Assembly: GCF_041146395.1 (NCBI RefSeq)
Contig: NC_090984.1
Span: forward strand, 81,727,114 to 81,791,113
DNA from: Eulemur rufifrons
Lineage: Eukaryota > Chordata > Mammalia > Primates > Lemuridae
DNA length: 64,000 bases
Direction of reading: 5' to 3'
Shown here: one piece after another, positions 25,076 to 37,485 of the stretch
Layout of the letters: each line of letters opens with the position of its first letter
Numbering within the stretch: position 1 is the stretch's first letter
Notes under the pieces: generated by a model
Databases searched by the model: none
The model's input: only the letters and a program-made list of their open reading frames with translations
Told to the model about the DNA's origin: nothing
Made by a program: the position numbers and the translations under genes

Positions 25076-25548
25076 TGTAACCTTTGTTTCTCTGATTATA
25101 GGTCAGCCATTTTCCTTATGTACATTGTTTTGTAAAATGTAAATGACTAAATGATGCCAGGGAAGGCCCCTTCTCTTTAACTGCTGATCTTCATTATGAA
25201 TTAACTTCCTTATTTCACACACAAGTACTTCATTGCTATCATCACATTGTCTACAATGGAGTGTTAAATGCACTCTTTTAAAAGGTAATGAAAACAAACT
25301 GTATGCAAAAAGAAGCAAACTATAACTAATTAAATTGTTGTAACTCATAAGCCAGCCTTGTATGGAAAAATGTTATAATCCTACTAAATTTCTTTGTGTT
25401 ATATAAAAGCAAGACTTTAACTTTTGACTTCAGAGCACTGACTCCATTTTTCTGAAGTCTTTGTTTCCTGGATGGCTATTCCCAGCTTTTCACTTGAATA
25501 AACTATTTAAAACTGGATTCTAATCCTTTCAATTATTTCAAGTTGACA
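25076..25548 (+). mobile_element. LTR-like block, possibly a solo LTR
   Basis: The block can be bounded by TG (25076) and CA (25547-25548). In LTR order it contains a TATA-like 'atataaaag' at 25401-25409 and AATAAA at 25497-25502, then a short U5-like end 'caagttgaca'. Flanking 5-mers (gtagc, gtgcc) match only partly, so the boundaries and the insertion itself are not secure. It interrupts the ERV-L-like pol relic. Confidence 0.4.
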
Positions 25549-28500
25549 GTGCCAATCATAGTTGTGGGGTTTTTGCTAGAGCAAATCAGCACAGCTCTTG
25601 GCACCTACAATGTAGCTATTGACTTGAAACCCAGAATGTAGCTTTCTTAACAATTCTTATCAGCAAAAATAATAAGAAACAGTTTGCCTTCACATGACTG
25701 TGACAGAACTGTCATTGTCTTACCTCAAGGCTATTTAACACTTCTGTTTTATGATAGAGTATCATTCCAGAGGGACCTTTGTTAATTGACATCCAGTAGA
25801 ACATCATGATCATCTATTATCTTGATGACATTTTACAACTTGGACCTGGTAAGCAGGAAGTAGCAACCACGGTAGATACTTTAAAAAGATCCTTAAAACC
25901 AGAGGATGAGAGATAAACCCTTTCAGGGACCTGTCACATTAGTGAAATTTCCAACAACCCAGTGGAGTTCTGGTGTTCCATCTTGTATCATCCACCTCAA
26001 AGAAAGATGCACATTGCGTGGTTGGCCTGTCTGGATTTTGAAGACAATGTACTGTATTTGCTGCTTCTTGACCCATTTACCATGTAACCTATAAGATTGC
26101 TAGTTTTTTATGAGACTTAGAACAACATAATGCCCTACTGAAGGTCCAGACTATGGCACAAGCTGCCCTGACACTTAAGCTTTAGGACTCAGCAGATCCA
26201 ATGGTAAATAAGGATACTGTATGGAGTCTCTTTCAAGCCCAATAGGAGAATCCCAATGCAGATCCCTAGGGTCTTGGGATAAGAACACACCCTCATCTGC
26301 TGACAGTTATTCTCCATTTGAAAGGCAATTCTTGGCTTGCTACCAGGACTTGATAGAAACTAAACACTTGACTATGGGATATTAAGTAACTATGTGATGT
26401 GAATTGCTCTTTAGGAAACTGATTGTTTTCTAATTTAATGAATCATAAATTGAACATAGGCAGCAGAATTCCAGCATCAAATGGGAAGGTATATATTGGG
26501 GTGGCCTGAAATGATCTGGAAGGTGCAAGTAAATTATGTGAACAAACTTCCATCATATCTGCCCTTACTTCTTTGCCTCTTTTTTTTTTTTTCCAGCCCA
26601 ATATCTATGAGCTCATGGCCATTTAGCAGAGAAATAGAAAGTTTAGACCTGGTTTATTAATTGTCTGCATGATATATTCTAGCACCAACTTGAAGCAGAC
26701 AGCCACTGAATTATGGCCTCACACCATAATCAGATGGCCTTGAGAGATAGGAGGAGAAATACTCCCAGTGGGCATAACTTTGAATAGTACATTTGATTAC
26801 CCTCTTTGTTAGGAAGAAGAGCTGGCCTGGGATATGAATCTATACTGATTTATGCACAGTAGCTAATAGGTTGGTCAATGACCTGGAAACAAAAAGATTT
26901 GAGATAAGAAAGTCAGTGAGAGAGGTATTATGGATGGATTCTTAAAATGCTCAGAATGTGAAAATATCTGTGAACCACGTTACTGCCCACTGGAAGGCAT
27001 CCACTCCAATAGCCAGTTCTACGAGGTGATGTGTCCTGTAGATGTCAGTCACCTCTTTGTGCCAATAGGAATGTAGGATAAGAGTAGACTCACCAACATG
27101 GACTTCTACTTGCCAAGGATAATTCAGTTACTGCCACTGTGGAGTGTTTAACCTGCTTAAAGCACAAGCCATTGCAGAGACCCCAGTATGATACTATTCC
27201 CTAGGCAGATCAATCAATCATCTGGTGGCAGTTTAATTATGCTAGATCCCCTACATTATGGAGGGAAGAGTGCTTTGTTCTCATGAGAATAGATACATAT
27301 TCTTATAATAGGTTTATCTTCCCTACCTGGAAAGCTTCTACTAGTACCACAATTCATGGGTTTATAGAATGTCTTCTTTCATCACCATGTATCATAAACA
27401 ACATTATCTTTGAGCAAGATACTAATTTTACTGTGAGGGAAGTGTGGCAACAGAGGCATGGCCATGGAATTAACTGATCTGACCTCAAATCCATCATCAC
27501 TCAGAAGCAGCTAGTTTGATAGGATGGAGGAAAGGCCTGCTGAAGAATCAGTTGTGGTGCTGGCTGAGAAAAAAACCTATGAGGATATGGTATAGGTCGG
27601 ACTTAACCCAGGAGCCACTATATGTTGCCATCTCTCCATATTCAAAATGCATGAGCCTGGGAACCAAGGGATACAGGTAGGAGTTGCTCTTTGATTATTC
27701 CTAATAACTCTCTTGAAGAATTCTTGTCTCTACAACATTGGACTTGGTGGTTTAATGGCCCTAGTGCCTAAAGGACAGATATTTCCTCCAGATGACAAAG
27801 TCACAGTTCTATTAAATAGTAAGCCAAAACAACTACCTTGCCATTTTGGGGTCTTTAGACCACTGAATCAACAGTTAGAGAGGATGTCATTGTACTGGTT
27901 GGGGTGATTGATTCTAATTACCATGAGCAAGTTGGTTGTTGCTCCACAAGGGGACAAGGAGGACAATATCTGGAACTCTAGTTATGCACTAAGGGGCCTC
28001 TTAGTATTCACATGTCTAATATTACTGGACAATGGGAAACTGCAGCAATCCAATAAAGACAAGACCACCAAGGTCTTGGAGCCTATGAGAGTAAAGTTTT
28101 GGTCACCCCACCAGATGAAGTATTAGTAGAGGGTAATGGGAAAATGGAAGCTATGATTATCACCTTAGGCCAAATAACCATCCTCTCTCTACTTTCCTTA
28201 CTATCAGAGCCATAATTTTGTTGACATTTTCCAAGTGACCATGTTTATCAAGGGGAGACTGAGATATTCCCCCATCTTAGAGGATAAATCTTTTTTGGTC
28301 TAGCTCTAGGCTCATTCCTCTTGTTAAAGGAATGGTTTAGGCTTGGATAATTCTGGACAATGACACAAGAGATAAAGTCTGCTGGAGTGCTTCTAGGAAG
28401 ATTTTCCTTGCTATGAACAAGGTACACAGGACACAGACATGCCTTTTTCTGTCTCTAGGCATGAGTACCTGCTTCTGATGACTGGAATAGCAAATGCTGT

Positions 28501-28689
28501 TAGTAACCGTGAGAGGAGCCAGCATTAGAAAATAAGCCAACACACTGAGGATGGTAGAGTGCAACCTTGGTCCTTGTGGCAAAGTCTTCTGGTTATTTTC
28601 CAAGGTTCATTTCCCTTTTTTGTTAGTATTAGACCCCTAAATTTTAGTTGCATACATGGTATATTTACTAACAAGGTGGGACATGGTAG

Positions 28690-29150
28690 GTCAATGCTAT
28701 TTGAGTAGAGATAATATGTGCACCTTCTGGGTTGTACCCTTAGAGAAAATGGATATGTTCACTTCTTCCCTTTCTCCCCTTCTATATGACTAGAATGAAA
28801 ACATGAATGCCCAAGCTAGAGCAGCCGTCTTGGATCATATGATGGAAGCCCCAAGTAAAGGATAGAAGAAAGTATAAAGAGCCTGGGAAGCCACTATATT
28901 AGCTCTGGATGGCTTATGCTCAGATTATTTCATAAGAGAGAGATAAATATTTGTTTTATTTAAGCCACTGAAATTTTTTATAGCAGCCAAAGTTATATCC
29001 TAATGAATATAGCCCATGATGATGTTGAGCTGATGAATTAGCCACCATAGAACCAATCTATCTTTAAACAAATTGTTATGTGAGAGTAAATGTCCTCTTT
29101 TGTTAAGCCATTTTGAGTTATAGCCAAATGTATTCTAACTGATATGAATA
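28690..29150 (+). mobile_element. Old LTR 3'-end fragments (ERV-L/MaLR type)
   Basis: Two segments have the ending of mammalian LTRs of this class. 'tttatttaagccactgaa' near 28955 is followed by 'ctaatgaata'. 'tcttttgttaagccatttt' near 29095 is followed by 'ctaactgatat'. Their relation to the provirus on the left is unclear. Confidence 0.5.
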
Positions 29151-29414
29151 CTTTTTCAAGATTGCTAGTTATAAAGGGAAGGAGCAAATTGGTGCTCTAA
29201 CTCTCAACTTCTCAACTATTAGGAAACTTCTGATTGAGGTAGCCCTTTACTTATGATGGCAGAAAGTGAGCATGGTAAAGGAACCAATGGAAGAAAAATA
29301 ATTGGGGGGCGGGAATAATTTACAGAGACATCTCAAAGAAGGCAGAAAAAGAGAAGATCTAATGTACTAAAGTACAAATGGAGGAATAACTTTTTTTCTT
29401 TTCCTTTCTTATTT

Positions 29415-29776
<362 letters not shown>

Positions 29777-29784
29777 ACCTTTGA

Positions 29785-30930
29785 CTTTTTAAAAACATCT
29801 TTATTGAGATACAATTCACATACCATACAATTCACCAATTTAAATTGTACAATTCAGTTGTTTTTAGTATATTCACAGAGTTGTGTAGAGTTGATTTCAC
29901 AATCAATTTTAAAAAATTTTCATTGCCTCAGAAAGAAACCTCATACTCATTAGCAGGCACTCTCCAATTTCCTTCCGTCCAGTCCTAAACAATAAGTAAT
30001 CTACTTTCTGTCTCTGTAAATTTGCCTATTCTGAAAATTTCATATAAATGAAATCATACAATATGTGGTCTTTGTGGCCAGTTTCTTTCACTTACCATAA
30101 TGTTTTCAAGATATAGCCATGTTGTAGCATGTTATCAGTAGTTCATTCCTTTTTAAAACCAAATAATATTCCATTATATAAATATACATTTTGTTTATCT
30201 AGTCATTATTTATTTGGATTATTCCCACCTTTTGGATGTTATGAATAATGCTGTTATGAATATTCCTACACAAGTTTTTATGTGGACATATCTTGTAATT
30301 CCTTCCTTCCTTCCTTCCTTTCGACAAGGTCTTACTCTGTTGCCTAGGCTGGAGTGCAGTGGTGAAATTATAACTCATTGTAACCTCGAACTCCTGGGCT
30401 GAAGCAATCCTCCTGCCTCAGCCTCCCAAGTAGCTGGGGCTAGAGGGATGCACTACCATGCTCAGCTGACTAAAAAAAAAATTATTTGTAGAGATGGAGT
30501 CTCACTGTGTCACCCAGGCTGGTCTTGAACTCCTGGCCCCAAGTGATCCTCCCATCTTGGTCTCCCCAAAGTGCTAGGATTATAGGTGTGAGCCTCCATG
30601 CCTGGCTTTATGTTATAATTTCATTGGGATATATATCTAGGAGTGGAATTGCTAAGTCATATGGTAACTATTTTTAGCTTTTTGAGGAATTGCTAGATTG
30701 TTTTTCAAATTTTACATTTTTACTAGCAGTATATGAAGGTATCAATTTCTCTACCTTCTCACCAACACTTGTCTTTTTGATCATCCTAAGTAGGCATGAA
30801 GTGGTATCTCATTGTGGTTTTGATTTGCATTTCTCTAATGACTAAAGATGTTGCATCTTTTCATGTACTCATTAGCCATTTGTATGTATTCTTTGGAGAA
30901 GTATCCATTTAGATGTTTTGACCATTTTTA
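29785..30930 (-). mobile_element. Old L1 (L1M-type) 3' end, antisense, interrupted by an Alu
   Basis: The plus strand shows the reverse complement of an L1M 3' UTR and ORF2 end. Examples are 'tttattgagatacaattcac', 'taatattccattatataaa', and then 'ggaattgctaagtcatatgg' and 'gtggttttgatttgcatttc'. The two halves flank the antisense Alu at 30321-30606. Confidence 0.85.
30301..30606 (-). repeat. AluJ-like SINE, antisense, with (TTCC)n tail
   Basis: This antisense dimeric Alu runs from 'ggtcttactctgttgcc' through a T/A-rich linker near 30475 to 'gagcctccatgcctggc' at 30606. Its tail has become (TTCC)5 at 30301-30320. It is more diverged than the strepsirrhine-type copies and sits within the L1M. 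Confidence 0.9.
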
Positions 30931-30939
30931 AAAATTAGG

Positions 30940-32690
30940 TTATTCATAATTTTATTATATCATTCTGCTACCTCAGATCTCAATTCAATACCCCAGGGTT
31001 CATTCTATCCTTCCTTTCCTCCTTTTCATACTGTAACTTAATCGCCAACAGTGAGAAAGCTGGCTGTAATTATGCACCATATTTACATGGTGCATAATCT
31101 TCAGTTCTAGTGCACACATAAAAGTAATTTTAGAATTGCTAACCCATATATGCTGGAAGAAAAAAATTATGAAATTATGAGCTAGAGTATAATACTTGTA
31201 TATAGTTCTTTTTGTCTTCAGTCTTGTAGCACACAGTCAAGACACTGTTTTCTAAAGTTCCTCAGGTTAGTTCATTTCTTCCTATACTCTTCAGTGACTT
31301 ATGTTGTTCACCTGCAATGCAGTTAGATTCACTTTTGTAAAACTATAATTCCATTTTTAGCTGTCCCCATATCTGGTCAATTTATATTGTTTATCTATTT
31401 TGGAGAATGTGAAACATTACCATGGTTCTAAGAGTCAGAGCTATATAAAAAGGTTACACTTAAAGAAATATCAGTCCCCCTAATTCCTGCTACCCCATTC
31501 CTATTCTCCCATTGGTTCCACCCTATGCCCACCCATCTCCTGTAGGTAACCAATCTTATTGGTTTCTGGTTTATTCTTGCTGTATTAGTTTTGCACAGAT
31601 AAACAGTTACATTTTTATATCTTTTTTTTACACAAAGGGTACACTATTTGCACCTCATCCCCAGTTAACAGTGTAGTCTAGAAATCACTGTATCAGTTTA
31701 TGAAGATCTTCTGTATTCTTTTTTGCAACTACATAGTGTTTCATTGTTCAGATGTATTATAGTGTATTCAACTGTTCTTCTATATATGGCCATTTAGTTT
31801 GTTTCCAGTATTTTATAATTACAAAAAAAAAAACTAGCAATAAACAACCCTGTATATTTGTATTTTCAATTGTTGAAAGTATTTTTTCAGAGTAGACTAA
31901 ACTCATGATTTAAACAAAAAATGTTTTAGCAATGTCCACTGAATGAATCTAGAAACAGTGACACTACTACCAGCAGTGAGCACAACTAGCACCCAGATCT
32001 TGGTTTCTATTGTAAATGCCTTCTCTCATTAAAAGGAGCTAGAAATTCTTGGAGAAATGACTAATTTTAGTTCTAAGATAGGGAAAATAAAACGGAAACC
32101 TGAAACATTTCCTTGTGCCAGAAAACAAAGAAATGCTTAAAGACAAATATAGACATGTTAAAAAGAACAAGGAGTGATTCAAAGGGGCTCCCATTGGCCA
32201 TATTTAGGGCAATTTGAGCATTAAAAAAAAATAAAGATGGTAATGGACAATAACATTTTTTTTTTTTTCAGATTCCATGACTCCACAGTGGTACTCAGCA
32301 AACAAAGGTGGGAGAGGGAATGCCAGCTACTAAATGTAACATATAAAAGAGATACTATAATTATTTTAAAATCCCCATTTATAAATTACTAATGTAAAAT
32401 TAATTCAGACAAAGATATCAATGGATGCTAAAATCATTGGATGAAAAGTTCTTAGCCAACAGTACAAAAATATATATACAGTTATTTATTGAATCTTTTT
32501 AAAAATAATTCACATAGAACATCCTTCTTTTTGTTCTATGAATTTGGTTCATAGAGGTGAGATCATTTCTGTCTCATGTTTCATTAGCATTTGGGGAATG
32601 TAACTCTATTGAACACAGCCCCCCTTCAAACCATAATGTAAACTTGGTTTACAGTGTTCACAGCTCTGAGATCACTAGGGCCACTAACTG
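30940..32690 (-). mobile_element. Old L1M-like sequence (about 31340-31870) in otherwise unassigned DNA
   Basis: Positions 31340-31870 resemble antisense L1M 3' sequence ('tagtgtttcattgttcag' and 'caataaacaaccctgtat' are typical). 30940-31340 and 31870-32690 show no gene or clear repeat. Confidence 0.5.
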
Positions 32691-32699
32691 AAAAATGGA

Positions 32700-33130
32700 A
32701 TGCATAAGATTTGGCAGTGGTGGGTGAAAGGTTTGGTTTCAGACATGTTGATTTTGAAGTGTCAGAAGGAAAGCTAAGTGGGGATAACCTCAGGCAGTTA
32801 TAAACTCAGGTCTGGTAGGATGATTCTCTGTCCTTAAGAAAGCAGAAGACTGGAAATATGGATTGAGAATCATCAGCGTGGAGGTCCTGTCTGAAGCCAT
32901 CACAGTAAATTACACAGACAGAGTGTAGTGTGGGGAGTTGCTTAGATGGGGAATACATAGAGACCGTGGATCTGGTAATTAAGATGCTAGCAGTGATCTC
33001 CTAACAACCAACAGCCAAATGCAAGAGAAAACTGTGAGGAGGTGAGGTATGGGATGATGGTATCTTGAAGGTCAGGTAGCATGAAGGGACAGTGTTTCTA
33101 GGATACTGAAAACTAAGTTTTTAGGCAGAG
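32700..33130 (-). mobile_element. L2-like LINE fragment, antisense
   Basis: The plus strand resembles reverse-complemented L2 RT sequence, for example 'gattgagaatcatcagcgtg' and 'tgaagccatcacagtaaa'. It is heavily decayed. Confidence 0.5.
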
Positions 33131-33180
33131 AGGAAGAATATTTTTTTAAGGTTGGTTTGTTTGGGTTTTTTGTGTGAGGT

Positions 33181-33216
33181 TTCTTTCTTTCTTTCTTTCT
33201 TTTTTTTTTTTTTTTT
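33181..33216 (+). repeat. (TTTC)n / poly-T tract
   Basis: Five or six TTTC units run into an uninterrupted T tract. It lies about 0.6 kb upstream of the ATL1 CpG island. From 33217 to 33850 the DNA is single-copy and its GC content rises toward the island. Confidence 0.9.
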
Positions 33217-33866
33217 GCCTTGCTTTTTGTTCAAAATTGTCTGCAACCTTTATGGCTGCCAAGGCCCATCCCAGACTATGTAGTATGATTTTACTTCAAA
33301 TATTTGCTATTGGATAAATCCAGACTTTATCTCTGCAAATCTAGTGGGAAATTTCGCCTACTGGACATTGAATTACAGATTATGATGAATCTTTAGCTTT
33401 TGTTTATCTTGCTCTTCTTTATATAAATTTTGCTATCCTAATTTAAAGACAGACCTGCTCAGCATACATATACAAAAATACATAATACCTTCCTTACTAA
33501 CATGACCTTGCTTTTAAAATGGAAAAAAAAAAAAAATGGTGCCTGGTAGATAAATGCAGATCATTTTAACTACTTTGGCTACATAAATGTTGTCAGCTTG
33601 TTTGTTCGACTGTGTAACCGTTCTAGGAAACGGGTATTTGAATATCAAGAAAAATGCAGTATATTGTCGTGTGTATTTCTGTGACTAGATAAAGCTGTTA
33701 AATTCTTTGAGAGAGTGTGTGCGGGGGTGGGGGGCGGTGCTGTTTATTTGTGTGTGTTTTCCATCGAAAATGTTGCAGTACATCGTCTGTCACTGTCTTG
33801 ACGCTCTGGGGGTGGGCTGAGGTAGGGAGGGTGTGACGCTGGTATTTGTGTGAACTCGAGCTTGTG

Positions 33867-34031
33867 ATGCTGAGCTTGGTTCATCCGCTTTCTCCTCCCT
33901 TTTCCTCCCCACTCCTTCCCACCAGCGCCACAGCAACATCCTCAGAGTCTGAGCGAACTGCGCCCAGCGCGGGCACAGAGCCTCCCACCGCCAGCGATCT
34001 GCGGCCCGGGAGAAGACAGCGAGCGCAGTGA
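33867..34031 (+). promoter_or_regulatory. Candidate upstream ORF in the ATL1 leader (54 codons)
   Basis: An ATG at 33867-33869 opens a 54-codon frame. Its stop ends at 34031, 33 bases before the ATL1 start codon, without overlap. It is rich in S, P, T and A and has no recognisable domain. It matters only if transcription starts upstream of 33867, which the sequence alone does not show. Confidence 0.35.
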
Positions 34032-34064
34032 CAGCGCCTCACCGCCACCAGTCCCCGGACCACC

Positions 34065-34098
34065 ATGGCCAAGAACCGCAGGGACAGAAACAGTTGGG
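34065..34098 (+). CDS. ATL1: ATL1 coding exon 1 (residues 1-11 and first base of codon 12)
   Basis: The ATG is in an optimal context (CACCATGG) and is followed by codons for AKNRRDRNSW. The exon ends one base into the next codon at a consensus donor (g, then gtgagt). Splicing to 48393 restores W-G-G-F, so the reading phase fits. This is the start of atlastin-1, a membrane-anchored dynamin-like GTPase of ER tubules, enriched in neurons. Its GTP-driven dimerisation fuses ER membranes. The residues belong to the basic cytosolic N-terminal tail before the GTPase domain. An intron of 14.3 kb follows. Confidence 0.97.
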
Positions 34099-35859
34099 GT
34101 GAGTAGCAAATGGTAACTTGTGCAGCCTGCACGGGGTCTGGTCCTCAGCGCTCTGCGTCTGGAGACAAGGAGGGCCGAGGGCGGCTCGGTGCCTGCGTCC
34201 GCGGCTGGGAGATGGGCCGCTGCCGAGCTGCTCCCTGCTGGGCCGGAGGAACCATGACCCAGCGGTACCCACGTCACCGAATCGCGCTGTCGGGGCGAGG
34301 GCTGCAGCTTCGCTCAGGCCGGGCCTCCGGCTTCTTTTCCCCCATCCCCCGCCCGCCTCCTCCCAGCATTTGGACAGCACCCACTGGGCGCCTCCGGGGA
34401 CTCGTGGGTTCCGCCTTAGCGATCGGTTGGAAGGAAGGCGGTGAGGGTGGGCAGGGGGCTGTTGTTACCCGGTCGAGAGGGGCGAGGGGTCGGTGATCTA
34501 GAACAGGCGGAACCCCCAAGCCCCTTCCCCCGGAGCTGCGAGCTCGCCGGCAGTGCAGGGCGCCGGCTCCCGGCGGGCGGGCGGCGCGTTGGAACAATGA
34601 GGCAGAGCGCGCCGGCTCCCCGACCCCGCGCTGCAGACCCGAGCAACCAGGAGAAGGGGCACCCTCTTGGGAGTCCCCGAGCGCTGCAGTACTTGTCTTA
34701 ATTTGGGGGTTGGGTGTGGGAATTTGGGAAGAAGGAGAGCGAAGTTGTGTTTTCCAGCCTTCTGCCCCACCCCGACTTGGTACCCCGTTCAGACCAGCCC
34801 CAAGGGTGGCTTTGTTCTTTGATTTTACCTTTTAGAGATATTGGGCTCATGATTCAGCACCAGGCCGAGGGGAGGGGAAAAGAGAGGCTAGGCCCAGTGG
34901 GTTCACGCCGCGAGTGGGTGGGCGGTGCTCACGCAGGCGGAGAAGAGCGAACGCAGTGATGCGGGAGAAATCGCGACCCCGCCCGCTCTGCTGCTCCAGA
35001 CCTGGTTCTGGACGGTTAGTGTGGGCAGGTTGGGCGTCTTTTCTCCATAGGCATGTGATTTCTTGCAGTCACAGTGCTAAACTCACCAGCATCTTAGGAA
35101 AGAAGGCCTTCTAAGGCATTTTATTATTTGAACCAGAGCGGGTCCCAAGCCACTGTAGCTTGGTGGGTAGAGAAATATTTTGTTAATTAGCTTTGCATTA
35201 TTATTTGGAAAGTTCACACCCACTAGAAGTCCAGAGCTGCTTGATTTTCTGTTCCATATCTCAGTGAGATCTCTTCTATAACTGTCTATCTGACCAAGAG
35301 GCATAAAGGTAAATTTTAATTGGTTGTCTCAGTTTACTTTTATCAAAAGACTGTATATCTCCTTGCCTCTGATTGTTCTGAGGGTCACAGGATCGACCTG
35401 ACCTCCAATAGGCAAGGTTTACATCTGAAACATTGGCCAAGGTTTGTGGAGAGTTGGAACAGGTAGGTCCTTCAGTAGTTGGCTGAGAAAGTGGTTCCAT
35501 TTTCTGAGATCATCAAACCCCAATTTTAGTAGATATGACTATTGCAATAACACCATTTTCTTAGCTTCTTCTGAAATCTGAGTGAGCATTTTCAGAGTGT
35601 TCCCTTCCCACCCTTTCCTTTGGCCTCTAGAATATGAATTTCTTGAACACTCACAGTTAAGGTGAATATATTCAAGTTAGTTTTGGTCTTAATCTGCATG
35701 GATTGTTGACTCCACTCTGTTAAGAGAGGCATGTGAAAATTTATTGTGAAGATTAAATTTTTCTGTGACAGGTTTGGATCATTATTGTTTGGTACTTCCT
35801 TTGGTTATAGACTTCTTATATAGTAGAGGTATTTTCTCTTGGGAATGTGGTCCTCACAT

Positions 35860-36035
35860 GAGATTTGCATAAAAATTACCTTGGGACCTTATCAGAAATG
35901 CAGACTCACACATCTTCCAGCCAGAGCTTTGGAATCAATAGATCTGAAATAGGGCCTAGGAATCTGCCTTTTAACTAGCATTTTAGGTGATTGAGAAGCA
36001 TCTCAATCTCAGATGTTACTTTGAGAAACACTACC
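35860..36035. mobile_element. MER5A-like hAT-Charlie MITE fragment
   Basis: The order 'aaaattaccttgggacc', 'cagaaatgcagactcaca', 'aggaatctgccttttaact' and 'actttgagaaacacta' is that of the MER5A group, as I recall it. Confidence 0.65.
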
Positions 36036-36374
36036 TTAGATTATTTATGTTTGATAGAAACATATTCCAGATAGTTTACGCAGTAGTTACCAGGAAACTT
36101 TCAACTCGAGTGATGGATTAGGAAGACAAATACTGGAGTCACTGTAGTATTCACTGGAAATTTTTACAGAAAGAAATAGTGGAATTGTGGAGTGTTATCT
36201 TGATGTTCTATAGAAATGCTTTGCTATTTAGATTTTTCTTTGCTGTAAAGTATATATGACATAAATAACAGAAAATATAGCATTTGTAGTAGGAAATAGA
36301 GGTTTTGGCAAAGATGTAAGCCACGTCTGTCTTGATTTCATTTTGTTACCAGCACCTAGTAGGATGCAAAACAC

Positions 36375-37485
36375 ATAGGTGTTTAACAAAAACAATCGCC
36401 ACTGAGTATTGCCATATAAGGTGGGTACTATAATCCTCATTTTACATATTAAAAGGTAGAGCTAGTAAATGATAGAGCCAGGAATCCAGCTCTGGCAATT
36501 TGACTTTGAACTCTATCATCTTTACCTCTATTCCATACTGCCTCTTTGTTGAATGGATAATACCCTCTGCGTTGTGTAGAACAACAGTTTTCAAGGCACA
36601 TTAGTCTGCATTACTACATTTGGTCTTCAGCCTTTTAACTAATTATATGTGTTAGAACATATTATTCCCTGTTTTGCAGATGAAAAAACTAAGTCTTGGG
36701 TAGGTTAAATGACTTGGTGAAAGTCATATATTTGGTAAATTAGAGATTTGAGATTAGAACTTAGGGTTTTTCCTAATTTATTTTCTATAACATGATGTTG
36801 TAGAAGGTTTTGATAAGAGAATGGGGTGGGGTGTGAGGATAATAGAGAAAATGGCCCTTGTGGAAACCAGAGGTCTCTGATGAGAAAAAAACTGTAGTGA
36901 TAGTTTAAAAAAGAAGATGGTAAACTGACCTTACCATCTAGCTAAATAAATATTTTTCAGGCAAGTTGGAAAGAAAATGGCAGGGGATCAAGGTAGACAA
37001 TCTAGAATTGGAAAATATGGTGATTTTTAAGAAAACAAAAAGAAAGATATTTGCAAAATCAGTATGAGAGCTAAAATTCTGATAATAACCCTGTAGGACC
37101 ATATAACAGGCATTATTTTTATTCTAGAAGCCAGAGACCTGTTAAGTTTTGCAGGAGCCATGGAAACTAGAAAACAAAAAAGCATCTCTGCTGAATCAGA
37201 GCTGGGGGTGGTGTTTGAGGATCATACCCAGAGATACAACTGGGAAGCAGCTCTGTGAGTAGAACTGAGAATCCCACCACCTGTTCCTAAATCTTCACGT
37301 AAGATGTTTGAATAAATTTAAGCATTTAATAGTCAACTCCTCATAGGTAGGCATTATTATTCTTATTTTAATGTTTAAGGAATCTGAGATTCAGAGAGCA
37401 TAAGTAAATTGCCAGAGGTACCATAATGTGTAAGTTACAGATCTAGGATTTCAATTCAGGGTAGTTTGCTTCCACAGTCCATGTG
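36375..37485 (-). repeat. Three old MIR SINEs in antisense
   Basis: Copies lie at about 36375-36540 ('cctcattttacatattaaa'), 36630-36780 ('ccctgttttgcagatgaa') and 37310-37485 ('aggaatctgagattcagag'). Each shows the reverse-complement MIR pattern of a tri-nucleotide-like ATTATT region, 'tttaca..tga.gaa' and then 'caggattt'. The DNA between them is unassigned. Confidence 0.6.

Larger units (their letters stand above)
19400..28300 (+). mobile_element. Decayed ERV-L-like provirus (class III endogenous retrovirus), multiply interrupted
   Basis: The order is that of an ERV-L-type element on the plus strand. A 5' LTR-like end lies at about 19480-19920 ('ccagaatcctgattgat'). A primer-site-like junction and gag-like region follow at about 19930-21000, then a protease-like region at about 21000-21530. 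Reverse transcriptase follows, with a YLDD-type catalytic box at 25818-25829. RNase H-like sequence lies at about 26300-26900 and integrase-like sequence at about 26950-28120. Every domain is broken by stops and frameshifts, so no protein can be made. Insertions listed separately lie at 19656-19849, 22015-22254, 22494-24866 and perhaps 25076-25548. No clear matching 3' LTR was found, and 21540-22000 is unassigned. Domain assignments rest on remembered family similarity. Confidence 0.65.
33850..34660 (+). promoter_or_regulatory. ATL1: CpG island with the main ATL1 promoter and 5' leader
   Basis: GC and CG density rise sharply at about 33880 and fall again after about 34660, around the ATL1 start codon at 34065. 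No TATA box is evident, so initiation is probably dispersed. The leader ends 'gtccccggaccacc' before ATG. Long open frames on both strands in this island (for example 34110-34496 and 34274-34597) reflect base composition and are not called genes. Confidence 0.8.

Noticed and set aside
33721..33745. G-rich run upstream of ATL1 as a G-quadruplex
   Set aside because: Only two long G runs are close together; a four-run pattern with short loops is not met.
33881..34770. Open frames of 83-128 codons around the ATL1 promoter
   Set aside because: Same composition effect in the second CpG island; only the frame starting at 34065 continues correctly across introns.
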